From: Ohessyouella blattaphilus
GTDB taxonomy: Bacteria; Bacillota; Clostridia; Lachnospirales; Lachnospiraceae
NCBI RefSeq assembly: GCF_024721265.1
Contig: NZ_JAMXOC010000024.1
Span: forward strand, 1-46,455
DNA length: 46,455 nt
Reading direction: 5' to 3'
Shown here: positions 1 to 7,070 of the stretch, piece after piece
Layout: every line of letters starts with the position of its first letter
Numbering within the stretch: the first letter of the stretch is position 1
Made by a program: the position numbers and the translations under genes
Notes under the pieces: generated by a model
The model's database searches: none
What the model was told of the DNA's origin: nothing
What the model saw: the letters and a program-made list of their open reading frames with translations, nothing else

Positions 1-219
1 CCGATTTTTAGCGGCAATCGAATCAAAAGAGGTTTATATGCTTCTGGGTCAGGTGCCGTTTTAAATGCTGATGTAAACGCCGCTGCCAACATAATGAGAA
101 AAGCGCTTCCTTTAGCCTCGTTAGAAATAGAGCCTAACAAGCTAGAATCGCCTAAGGCCATTAACCTACAAGATTTAAATTGTAAAAGTATTCCGGTCAA
201 ACGGATAGTGGCGGCATGA
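1..219 (+). CDS. tnpB: TnpB (IS200/IS605 family), C-terminal part only
   Basis: Frame 1 is open from the window edge to a TGA at 217-219. The translated end contains RGLYASGSG followed by NADVNAAANI, the typical C-terminal RuvC-III region of TnpB, in which the Asp of ADVNAA is a catalytic metal ligand. TnpB proteins are RNA-guided DNA nucleases carried by IS200/IS605 elements. The rest of the gene lies outside the window. The sequence just downstream (220 to about 350) holds a series of hairpins, as expected for the element's right end and for its omega RNA. Family call is firm; the activity of this copy cannot be judged. Confidence 0.85.
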   Translation, partial: PIFSGNRIKRGLYASGSGAVLNADVNAAANIMRKALPLASLEIEPNKLESPKAINLQDLNCKSIPVKRIVAA

Positions 220-350
220 GACCACCTTCTCGGCACGAACAGCCTGTACAATACAGGTTCGAAAGACGAAAGTGTTACGGCTAGTAAAGTAAGTCGAAGA
301 CTTACATCCTTGTTCGCACTTCGGTGCACAAGATACCACTTCCAAGCATA
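220..350 (+). ncRNA. Right end of IS200/IS605 element; probable omega RNA scaffold
   Basis: Non-coding stretch between the tnpB stop and the interrupted kinase. It contains perfect hairpins at 243-257 (CCTGTA, loop CAA, TACAGG) and 289-305 (GTAAGTC, loop GAA, GACTTAC), and a bulged hairpin at 309-332 (CTTGT..GCAC, loop TTCG, GTGC..ACAAG). IS200/IS605 elements end in a subterminal hairpin, and the 3' part of the tnpB transcript of such elements is known to form the guide RNA, whose guide is read from the flanking DNA. The exact right boundary is not visible; about 335-360 is my estimate from the last hairpin and from where kinase-like coding begins. Confidence 0.6.
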
Positions 351-361
351 GACACCCCGAG

Positions 362-1294
362 TTGGTTATTCATCCGAAAAAAGGTAATCTGACCTGGATG
401 TACGATCCGATTCCCCATACAGGTGGCGCGAATAATCTCCTGGTTGATTTAGCGCGATTAGATGCCGACTTACCGCTAAAATACAGCGGCCAGTTAGGCG
501 ACGATGAAGATGGTCGCTTCGTGCTTGAGACATTAGCTGCTTACCCTAATATAGATGTGCAAAATGTAACAATCAGAGGGAGGACGGCGAAGTCTTTAGC
601 GATGACGGAAAGGGAGAGTAAAGAGCGAACCTTTTTCTACGATCCCGGCTCTAGTCTAGACTTCTGCATCGACGATATCGATTTTGAACACCTAGAAGCG
701 GATTTTTTTCTCTTAGAGTACCTGTTGCTTTTTGGAAAGCTAGACGAAGCTCATCCTGAGTACGGTACGTATGGCGCCGAAGTGCTACACGCAGCACAGA
801 AGCGAGGAATGAAGACTTTTGTGGATATGGTCTCGGAAGAGACGACGCGCTATGAAAGCGTTGTCCGCCCAGCGCTTAAGTATGTGGATTACTATATCTC
901 CAATGAGGTAGAAGCAAGCGGCGTACTGGGGTATAAAATCTACGATGACCAGGGAATTATCGAAGATATGCTTCCTGAGGCGTTAGATAAGATTAAAGAA
1001 TACGGAGTCCAGGAATGGGTTATTATCCATTCGCCAAAAGCCGGCTATGGACTTAACTGCCGTACCGGCGAAAAGGTAAAAGTCCCCAGCATGGATCTGC
1101 CAAAGGGATATATAAAAGGAACCACAGGAGCCGGAGATGCGTTCTGCGCTGGCGTTATCTACTCGGCTTATAAAGAGTTAGACCTTACCCAGGCTCTACG
1201 AAACGGTGCTATGTGTGCCGCCCTTTCGCTCTCGAAGGAAGATAGTAACTCTGGAGTTACTTCGTATGAAGAAATGCAAAATACAAGATTTTAA
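362..1294 (+). CDS. PfkB-family carbohydrate kinase, N-terminus lost at the IS junction
   Basis: The reading frame encodes a ribokinase/PfkB-fold kinase that phosphorylates a sugar or nucleoside with ATP. The N-terminal substrate motif is seen as HTGGANNLLVDLARL and the C-terminal ATP/catalytic motif as GTTGAGDAFCAG, with the Asp as the expected catalytic base. The first beta strand and GDxxxD segment found in complete members are absent: only about 20 residues precede the GG motif where about 38 are usual. The frame is open back to a stop at 290-292, inside the IS end. The only usable start is TTG at 362 without a clear ribosome binding site. I read this as a gene cut by the IS, probably not expressed as a working enzyme. 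Substrate unknown; it sits beside the purine locus. Confidence 0.75.
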   Translation: MVIHPKKGNLTWMYDPIPHTGGANNLLVDLARLDADLPLKYSGQLGDDEDGRFVLETLAAYPNIDVQNVTIRGRTAKSLAMTERESKERTFFYDPGSSLDFCIDDIDFEHLEADFFLLEYLLLFGKLDEAHPEYGTYGAEVLHAAQKRGMKTFVDMVSEETTRYESVVRPALKYVDYYISNEVEASGVLGYKIYDDQGIIEDMLPEALDKIKEYGVQEWVIIHSPKAGYGLNCRTGEKVKVPSMDLPKGYIKGTTGAGDAFCAGVIYSAYKELDLTQALRNGAMCAALSLSKEDSNSGVTSYEEMQNTRF

Positions 1295-1298
1295 AATA

Positions 1299-1460
1299 GA
1301 ATTTGCGTTCCGCAAATTCCTGCGCCTTCGGCGTGTGCTATTGCACAAAATTCCTATCGCCGAAGTGCGCATCCTTAGCGGAGCGCTTTTTATGTAATAG
1401 GAAAGTTCTTTGAACTTTCCTATTACATAATTAATGAGGGACAGGCTTTGCCTGTCCCTC
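1299..1460. terminator. Dense hairpin cluster between convergent genes
   Basis: Four strong inverted repeats are packed in about 160 bases. 1299-1319 has 9-bp arms with loop TTC. 1321-1371 has a 13-bp stem with one bulge, enclosing a 5-bp hairpin at 1334-1347. 1390-1430 has 19-bp perfect arms and loop TTT. 1436-1460 has 11-bp perfect arms and loop TTT. A T run lies at 1387-1391. The convergent pfkB (+) and ridA (-) genes end on either side, so bidirectional termination is the simplest role, but the amount of structure exceeds what termination needs. Confidence 0.6.
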
Positions 1461-1465
1461 ACTAA

Positions 1466-1843
1466 TTAACTGTTCATTTCGACGATCGCTTCTACTTCAC
1501 AGAGAACCCCTTTTGGCAGGGTTTTTACCGCTACACAGGAGCGGGCGGGTTTGCCGGTAAAGTATTCGGCGTAAACCTCGTTAAAAGCAGCGAAGTCGCC
1601 CATGTCTGCTAAAAAGCAGGTGGTTTTGATGACGTTATCAAAGGATACATTTTGGCTTTCTAAGAGTCCAGCCATATTTTTCATTACCTGTAAGGTTTGT
1701 TCTTTGATGTCGCTACCGATGATTTCGCCGCTTTCAGGAGAAAGAGGGATCTGTCCGGAAGTGAAGAATAAATTGCCGGAAATAACTCCTTGAGAATAAG
1801 GTCCGATAGCAGCTGGAGCTTTGTCTGTACTTACTTTTTTCAT
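1466..1843 (-). CDS. ridA: RidA family enamine/imine deaminase
   Basis: This 125-residue protein matches the RidA/YjgF/UK114 family over its whole usual length. RidA hydrolyses reactive 2-aminoacrylate and related imines released by PLP enzymes. GPYSQG near the N-terminus, PARSCVAV (with the substrate-binding Arg) and CEVEAIVE at the C-terminus are visible family landmarks. An AGAGG ribosome binding site precedes the ATG. The context fits: the locus encodes a diaminopropionate ammonia-lyase (37340-38566), a PLP enzyme that would generate aminoacrylate. That functional link is inference. It lies downstream of the YheO-like regulator on the same strand with a 27-base gap. Confidence 0.92.
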   Translation of the reverse strand: MKKVSTDKAPAAIGPYSQGVISGNLFFTSGQIPLSPESGEIIGSDIKEQTLQVMKNMAGLLESQNVSFDNVIKTTCFLADMGDFAAFNEVYAEYFTGKPARSCVAVKTLPKGVLCEVEAIVEMNS

Positions 1844-1870
1844 TGATAAATACCTCTCTTTATTTTAGTT

Positions 1871-2533
1871 TTAATTGTTACCTTCTGTTTTCGTGGCGGC
1901 GTCGATATAGCTATACAGAGTAAACTTGGAGATGTTAAAAAAGGCAGAAATCTTATCCCCTGATTTGGTGACGAGGAAGGCGCCAGCGTCGTTTAAGAAG
2001 CGAATCGCGTCCACCTTATCTTCCTTGGTCATTAAGGCCACCGGTTTACCAATAAGGGCTACCGATTGGTCGATCAAATCATCGAGAATATCATTTACAT
2101 TGCTAGTAATCTGCTTGGGTTTTTTTGCCGTGCTCTCTTCTGGAGTGCTGATTAGGGAATCAAGAGCGCTATGGATCGTCATCAGCCCCGTAATATCGTA
2201 GTTTAGAGAAAAGATATATTGAACCTTATCGTCCTCAGTGCGGATATACATAGTGCTGGATTTGAGAATACGTCCATCTTTGGTCTTGGTAAGGTAAGCT
2301 AGCTGATCCTTTAGTGCCTCGGGATTCTTATTAAGAGTCTCGATTACAATGGCTGAAGGACCATCGTCTAACTTTCGGTTACTGACGTGGCCATTGATAA
2401 TATAGACGATGGAGTGCTCAAAGTCCTTTTTCTTCAAATCGTGGATGACAATCTCGCAATTGCTTCCAAATTGTGCAGCTAGCCCGTCGGCCATTTGGAT
2501 TAACAAACCGAGGGTACCCTTTGTGGTTGCCAT
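1871..2533 (-). CDS. YheO/DauR-like PAS and helix-turn-helix regulator
   Basis: About 220 residues. The N-terminal half is a YheO-like PAS sensor domain (landmarks CEIVIHDLKKK, IVYIINGHVSNR, LKSSTMYIRTEDDKV). The C-terminal end is the helix-turn-helix of the same family (ISAFFNISKFTLYSYI). E. coli DauR is a characterised member controlling D-amino acid catabolism; the ligand here is unknown. I chose the ATG at 2533 because an AAAGG site lies 9 bases upstream; two in-frame ATGs further upstream overlap or lack that site. It is divergent from hyuA, and the shared spacer holds a TTTTTAGG-CAA-CCTAAAAA palindrome that is a good candidate for its own operator. Confidence 0.85.
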   Translation of the reverse strand: MATTKGTLGLLIQMADGLAAQFGSNCEIVIHDLKKKDFEHSIVYIINGHVSNRKLDDGPSAIVIETLNKNPEALKDQLAYLTKTKDGRILKSSTMYIRTEDDKVQYIFSLNYDITGLMTIHSALDSLISTPEESTAKKPKQITSNVNDILDDLIDQSVALIGKPVALMTKEDKVDAIRFLNDAGAFLVTKSGDKISAFFNISKFTLYSYIDAATKTEGNN

Positions 2534-2575
2534 ATACAACATCCTTTCACGAAACATTCTACTAATATCATACCA

Positions 2576-2603
2576 CCTAATATATTTTTAGGCAACCTAA
2601 AAA
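2576..2603. promoter_or_regulatory. Overlapping TTAGG palindromes, candidate operator
   Basis: Perfect inverted repeat TTTTTAGG (2585-2592), spacer CAA, CCTAAAAA (2596-2603). A further half-site CCTAA (2576-2580) pairs with TTAGG (2588-2592) to form an overlapping palindrome. It lies between the divergent YheO-like regulator and hyuA. The same TTTAGG-N3-GCTAAA layout recurs between ygeX and ssnA (38655-38669). The binding protein is inferred, not shown. Confidence 0.5.
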
Positions 2604-2629
2604 ATATTTATAAACCATAAGGAGAATGC

Positions 2630-2659
2630 TTGCTTTTTGTAGCTTGCTTAGGGTACTAT
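2630..2659 (+). promoter_or_regulatory. Candidate promoter of hyuA-yqeC-yqeB
   Basis: TTGCTT at 2630-2635 and TACTAT at 2654-2659, separated by 18 bases, would start a transcript about 37 bases before the hyuA ATG. The match is only moderate. Confidence 0.35.
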
Positions 2660-2702
2660 AAGGTTAAAGAAAAGACGGATTGGTAGAGGAGTGTGGTTAC
2701 AT

Positions 2703-4073
2703 ATGAAAAAGCTTTTTAAAGGCGGTAAGACCGTCTCTAGCGAGGGGGTCTTAGAACAGGATATTTTAATCCAAGATGAGAAAATCGTGGCCGTGGGAAA
2801 GGATTTGCCTGACGAGGACGCAGAGGTTATCGATGTGTCGGATAAGCTTTTGTTTCCTGGGTTTATTGATGCCCATACCCACTTTGATTTAGAAGTAAGC
2901 GATACGGTGACGGCTGATGATTTCTATACGGGCACGCGCCAAGCGGTGGCAGAAGGCACCACCACGATTATTGATTTTGCTACCCAGAATCACGGTGAGA
3001 CCTTAAAGGAAGCGTTAGTTAACTGGCATCGAAAGGCCGATGGCAAAAGTAGCTGTGACTATGGCTTTCATATGGCCATATCCCAGTGGAATGAGCGGAT
3101 TGCCCAGGAGCTGCCACTAATGAAGGCGGAAGGGGTGACTTCTTTTAAGCTGTATATGACGTATGACGCCATGTATTTAAATGATGGGGAGATATATAAG
3201 GCGCTGAAAGCCATTAAAGAGGAGCATGGTGTGGTAGGGGTGCACTGCGAGAATCGGGATTTGATTGCGGCTTTAGTAGAAGAAGCTAAGAGTAAGGGGG
3301 ATTTGGCCCCTTTTTATCACGAAAAGACAAGACCGTATCAAGCGGAGGCGGAAGCGATTAACCGCTTGCTAGAGATCGCTTCAGTGGTTGATGTTCCGGT
3401 GCTAATCGTCCATTTAAGCACGAAGGCTGGACTCGGCGTTATCCGGGGAGCGAGGGAGCGTGGTCAGAAGGTATTTGTGGAAACGTGTCCTCAGTATCTC
3501 CTGATGAACAGCGAGAAATATCAGCTAACGGACGAAGAGGCGATGAAATATATTATTGCGCCACCTCTTCGCACGGAAGAGGATCAAAGGGCCTTGTGGG
3601 AAGCGATAGCAGTAGCAGATATCGATACGGTAGCGACGGATCACTGTAGTTTTACGACTGCGCAAAAGGAGAAAGGCCTTCAGGATTTTACGAACATTCC
3701 CTGTGGTATGCCAGGAGTAGGTACTCGTCCGGCGCTTATGTATACGTTCGGAGTGGGCGAAGGGAAGATTAGCATCGGCGAAATGTGTCGTCTGTTAGCG
3801 GAAAATCCGGCGAAGCTATACGGCTTATACCCGAGAAAAGGGACGCTCCTACCAGGAAGCGATGCCGATATTGTGGTGTGGGATGAAGAGGTTAGTCGCA
3901 CCTTAACGAATCAGTCGCTATCTGCTTGTGACTATAACCCTTATCAGGGGACGACAGTAAAAGGCGGAGCTACTAAAGTTTATTTGCGGGGCACGTTAGT
4001 GGCCCAGGACGGGGAGATGGTTAGAGAGAATACAGGGTGCTATCTTTATCGCCAACCGACCCAGATGTACTAA
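2703..4073 (+). CDS. hyuA: Dihydropyrimidinase / D-hydantoinase family cyclic amidohydrolase
   Basis: Cytosolic metallo-amidohydrolase that opens cyclic amide rings. Visible metal-site motifs in order are DAHTHFD (HxH), FKLYMTYD (the Lys expected to be carboxylated), VHCENRD, IVHLSTK and ATDHCSF (catalytic Asp). About 456 residues is the normal family length. The ATG at 2703 is preferred because AGAGGA lies 12 bases upstream; a GTG at 2691 directly abuts that site. It starts a run with yqeC (14-base gap) and yqeB. In E. coli hyuA sits in the same selenium/purine cluster, so ring-opening of a purine breakdown intermediate is the likely job; the true substrate is not determined by sequence. Confidence 0.9.
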   Translation: MKKLFKGGKTVSSEGVLEQDILIQDEKIVAVGKDLPDEDAEVIDVSDKLLFPGFIDAHTHFDLEVSDTVTADDFYTGTRQAVAEGTTTIIDFATQNHGETLKEALVNWHRKADGKSSCDYGFHMAISQWNERIAQELPLMKAEGVTSFKLYMTYDAMYLNDGEIYKALKAIKEEHGVVGVHCENRDLIAALVEEAKSKGDLAPFYHEKTRPYQAEAEAINRLLEIASVVDVPVLIVHLSTKAGLGVIRGARERGQKVFVETCPQYLLMNSEKYQLTDEEAMKYIIAPPLRTEEDQRALWEAIAVADIDTVATDHCSFTTAQKEKGLQDFTNIPCGMPGVGTRPALMYTFGVGEGKISIGEMCRLLAENPAKLYGLYPRKGTLLPGSDADIVVWDEEVSRTLTNQSLSACDYNPYQGTTVKGGATKVYLRGTLVAQDGEMVRENTGCYLYRQPTQMY

Positions 4074-4087
4074 GGGGGGGGCAAGCC

Positions 4088-4840
4088 ATGAGTAAAAATC
4101 AGAGTTTGGCAACGGTAATGAAACTTACACCTGGTGAGGTGATTACCCTAACAGGAGCAGGGGGGAAGACTACCACCTTGTTTCAGATCGCCGAAGAGCT
4201 TCGTGTTCATAAGGTGCTACTGAGCACAACGACGAAGATGTGGCAGCCTACTAAGGAACAAGTGGATTATCTATATTCTCAGTCGGAAATGGGGCAAACC
4301 TTAATCGTCCCGAAGAGAGGGCGAACCTTTCTGTATGGTACCATTCTGGAAAACGGAAAGTGTACAGCAGTAAGCGAAGAGCTATTAGAGAGGGTAGCGA
4401 CGGGATATGAATATACGGTTATTGAAGGGGACGGTTCTCGGGGTCTACCCTTGAAGGGGTACAACGAGGATGAACCTTGCATCCCTAGCTTTGCTAGCCT
4501 CGGAGTAGGGATCGTTACTCTAAAAGGATTGGATAAAGAGGCGAACGAAAAGAACGTTCTGCGACCATTAGCGTTTACTCAGATGACCGGAATGCAGCCA
4601 GGAGAGTTTGTAAGCGAAATTCATCTTGCTAGGTGGCTAGCTCATCCCTTGGGATTATTTAAAAATAGCCCTAGACGTAAGATTTTATTATTTAATCAAG
4701 TGGATATTGAGAAAGAGTTAGAAACAGTAAAGCGTATCCTGGATTTGTGTTCAGCGGATTTTACCAAGGAGCTGGAGAGAATCATCGTTGGCGATGTGAA
4801 AAAGGGCGAGTACGAAGTGTTAGAAGGAGGTATCGGGTGA
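4088..4840 (+). CDS. yqeC: YqeC, accessory protein of selenium-dependent Mo hydroxylases
   Basis: About 250 residues with a Walker-A-like GAGGKTTT near the N-terminus, followed by LLSTTTKMW and IEGDGSRG, all typical of YqeC. The family co-occurs with selenium-dependent molybdenum hydroxylases and is thought to help mature their labile selenium-containing Mo cofactor; its exact reaction is not established. The ATG at 4088 follows a G-rich Shine-Dalgarno. Its TGA (4838-4840) overlaps the GTG of yqeB, so the two are probably translationally coupled. Confidence 0.9.
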   Translation: MSKNQSLATVMKLTPGEVITLTGAGGKTTTLFQIAEELRVHKVLLSTTTKMWQPTKEQVDYLYSQSEMGQTLIVPKRGRTFLYGTILENGKCTAVSEELLERVATGYEYTVIEGDGSRGLPLKGYNEDEPCIPSFASLGVGIVTLKGLDKEANEKNVLRPLAFTQMTGMQPGEFVSEIHLARWLAHPLGLFKNSPRRKILLFNQVDIEKELETVKRILDLCSADFTKELERIIVGDVKKGEYEVLEGGIG

Positions 4841-5661
4841 GAAAACTACTAATGAATAAAGAGATTATCTGCGTCAGAGGGGCAGGGGATTTGGCTACCG
4901 GCGTCATTCAAAAGCTTGCCCGCAGCGGCTTTCGTGTATATGCGTTAGAGATTGAGCGGCCGACCACCATTCGCCGTCAAGTGGCACTATCCACAGCCAT
5001 GGCAGAAGGGGAGGCTAAAGTGGAGGATATCTGCGGGAGAAGGGTGGAATTCTCTGTAGACAATCTTGAAAAATGTTGGCAGCAAGGTGTAGTGCCTCTA
5101 CTTACGGATAAGGAAGGGGAGACAACGAAGAGGATTAAGCCAGCGGCTTTAGTGGATGCTATTCTGGCGAAAAGGAACTTAGGAACGAAGCGGGAGATGG
5201 CGCCGATTACCATTGGGCTAGGACCGGGATTTGTGGCAGGAGAGGACGTAGATGTGGTGATAGAGACCATGCGTGGTCACGATTTGGGAAGGCTGATTAG
5301 TGAGGGCGCAGCGCTGGCGGATACGGGGATGCCAGGCGAAATTGGTGGTCAAGGGAGAAAACGGGTGATTCACGCACCCATCCCGGGCTGTGTTCACCAT
5401 ATAGCAAATATAGGTGATTATGTTGAGGCAGGAGCGCCCCTTTTAAAGATTGATGAACAAGAAGTGTGTGCTCCTTTTTCCGGAGTTTTGCGCGGGTTAA
5501 TCCAGGAGGGCATGGAGGTGCCGGCGAAAATGAAGATTGCTGATTTAGACCCGAGGCGCCTAGAAGACGAACAGATTTATCGGATCTCCGATAAGGCTAG
5601 ATGTATCGGCGGCGCCGTTCTCGAAGCCATTCTTTATCTGCAGACAAATCAGTCTAAATAG
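4837..5661 (+). CDS. yqeB: YqeB, selenium-dependent molybdenum cofactor maturation protein
   Basis: 274 residues when begun at GTG 4837, which has GGAGG at 4826-4830 with 6-base spacing; the in-frame ATG at 4852 would be 21 bases from that site. The protein opens with a Rossmann-like ICVRGAGDLATG and carries the central TIGLGPGFVAGEDVDVVIET stretch of the YqeB family. YqeB marks genomes with selenium-dependent molybdenum hydroxylases and is assigned to maturation of their cofactor. It overlaps yqeC by 4 bases and overlaps the convergent mocA by 13 bases (5649-5661). Confidence 0.9.
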   Translation: MRKLLMNKEIICVRGAGDLATGVIQKLARSGFRVYALEIERPTTIRRQVALSTAMAEGEAKVEDICGRRVEFSVDNLEKCWQQGVVPLLTDKEGETTKRIKPAALVDAILAKRNLGTKREMAPITIGLGPGFVAGEDVDVVIETMRGHDLGRLISEGAALADTGMPGEIGGQGRKRVIHAPIPGCVHHIANIGDYVEAGAPLLKIDEQEVCAPFSGVLRGLIQEGMEVPAKMKIADLDPRRLEDEQIYRISDKARCIGGAVLEAILYLQTNQSK

Positions 5662-6236
5662 GTTTTTTCAGAGAGTAGTCTTTGGTAATCACTGTAAGTA
5701 TCAATATCGGTAAAGCAAAGCGGGTCGTCAAAAGCGACTCGCTTAATTTTATCAGGAAAAGCTTTTATGATACTGCGGCCACCTTGGTCGCCAGTAACCT
5801 CTAATAGGGCAGGGCGAAAAGCGGCCGGAAAGATCACGGGGTTCTTATCCTGACCATTGATCACGGGGAGAATAATCTGCTCAGGGTTCTCCCTATGAGT
5901 CGTGATTAGCTTATTGATAATCCCAGTCGTAAGTAGGGGCTGATCAGCCACGAAAAACATCATTGCCTGATTCTCAGGACAATGCTTTACGCCAAGGAGT
6001 AGAGACTGGCTTTGTCCAAGCTTAGCCTTGGTGTTTTTAATGCTCTGAAACCCGTACTTGTTTCCAAGGTCGGTGTACGTATGATCTCGCTGGATTAGTA
6101 GTTTTTCGGAAACGTCAGCATGGCTAATGGCTTCCATCGTGTATTCAATTACCGGCTTCCCGGAAAAATCCATCAGTAGCTTGTCGTCTGCAAAACGCTT
6201 ACTAAAGCCAGAGGCTAAGAGGATGGCTGTTACCAT
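5649..6236 (-). CDS. mocA: MocA-like molybdenum cofactor nucleotidyltransferase
   Basis: About 195-residue NTP-transferase (MobA/MocA superfamily). The nucleotide-binding signature is seen as LLASGFSKRFADDKLL, and FFVADQPLL holds the metal-binding Asp. MocA attaches CMP to molybdopterin for xanthine-dehydrogenase-type enzymes; the YgfJ subgroup occurs in selenium hydroxylase loci, which fits here. I chose the ATG at 6236 because AGGAG lies 9 bases upstream; an ATG at 6245 directly abuts that site. It follows the second YheO-like regulator by 33 bases. Confidence 0.85.
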   Translation of the reverse strand: MVTAILLASGFSKRFADDKLLMDFSGKPVIEYTMEAISHADVSEKLLIQRDHTYTDLGNKYGFQSIKNTKAKLGQSQSLLLGVKHCPENQAMMFFVADQPLLTTGIINKLITTHRENPEQIILPVINGQDKNPVIFPAAFRPALLEVTGDQGGRSIIKAFPDKIKRVAFDDPLCFTDIDTYSDYQRLLSEKTYLD

Positions 6237-6269
6237 AGATTTCATCTCCTGTAGGTTTCCCTTAGATGC

Positions 6270-6962
6270 TTATTGATTGGTAATTTCACTTAAGTAGCGA
6301 TAGATAGTAGCTGACGAACAGCTTAGTTTTTCCGCGGCAAAGGGAATGGCTCCCTTTAGCTGAAAGAGTCCCTTTTCGTGTAAGCGGGTTACAATCTCCA
6401 TCTTTTCGTGTTGCTTTAAGCGGTTGCTAGGAACGGTAATGTTTTCTGTGGCTTCCTGGTACATGTTTTTCATTAGGGCAGGCACATCCATAAAGAGGTT
6501 GTCGTTGCCATTTTCCTTGGTGCCACCGTTATCACTGGCGGTGCTCCCGGTCTCATTACCAGTAATGAAATTTTTGATAAACGCCTCAGGGTGGATGGCC
6601 GAAAGAAGCCCCTGGCGCAGTTCCTCAAAGCGGCTGTCGTCAAAATTGACGTGCAATAGGCCAACGGTTTCGCCCTCGTCATCCTTAATAAACATTGTGG
6701 AAGAACGCAGGATTTTACCACTTTTTGTAACTACTCGGTAGTTACAGATAGAGTTATTATTTTTATACGCTTTCGTAGAAAGCATGTGATGAGCGGAATC
6801 GGTGATAGGGCTACCGACGACGCGACCGCTGATGTGATTATTGGCGATGGCAACGATGGTATTTGATTTTAGGCCCTGGAGGACGATTTCATAATCCGGT
6901 CCTAGAGCATTCCCCAAAAACTCTACAATTCCTGCATAGTGTCTTATTATATCTTCTCTCAT
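6270..6962 (-). CDS. Second YheO/DauR-like PAS and helix-turn-helix regulator
   Basis: 230 residues with the same architecture as the regulator at 1871-2533: an N-terminal YheO-like PAS domain (YEIVLQGLKSNTIVAIANN, LRSSTMFIKDDEGE) and a C-terminal helix-turn-helix (FAAEKLSCSSATIYRYLSEI). The linker (about residues 135-160) differs strongly from the first copy. GAGG lies about 10 bases before the ATG. Its position between the purine permeases and mocA suggests control of purine uptake and use. Ligand and targets are unknown. Confidence 0.85.
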   Translation of the reverse strand: MREDIIRHYAGIVEFLGNALGPDYEIVLQGLKSNTIVAIANNHISGRVVGSPITDSAHHMLSTKAYKNNNSICNYRVVTKSGKILRSSTMFIKDDEGETVGLLHVNFDDSRFEELRQGLLSAIHPEAFIKNFITGNETGSTASDNGGTKENGNDNLFMDVPALMKNMYQEATENITVPSNRLKQHEKMEIVTRLHEKGLFQLKGAIPFAAEKLSCSSATIYRYLSEITNQ

Positions 6963-6994
6963 AGATTCTTTGCCTCATTTCTGTTCTGTGAATA

Positions 6995-7023
6995 AACGTA
7001 CCAAAGATAGTTCGGATTGTCAA
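6995..7023 (-). promoter_or_regulatory. Candidate promoter of the second YheO-like regulator
   Basis: On the minus strand TTGACA (7023-7018) and TACGTT (7000-6995) are separated by 17 bases, about 30 bases upstream of the regulator start. The -35 is perfect, the -10 weak. Confidence 0.4.
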
Positions 7024-7025
7024 AT

Positions 7026-7053
7026 GAGGCATATCGCTGCTGCGATATGCCTC
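7026..7053 (-). terminator. Perfect hairpin after the permease operon
   Basis: 12-bp perfect stem GAGGCATATCGC / GCGATATGCCTC with loop TGCT, 18 bases after the stop codon of the permease gene at 7071. Only a short T-rich stretch follows on the minus strand, so termination may be partial. Confidence 0.6.
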
Positions 7054-7070
7054 GTAAAGATAGACTCTTC

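Noticed and set aside
1196-1462. Minus-strand reading frame overlapping the end of the kinase and the hairpin cluster
   Set aside because: It runs through palindromes, has no family similarity and no ribosome site; a shadow frame.
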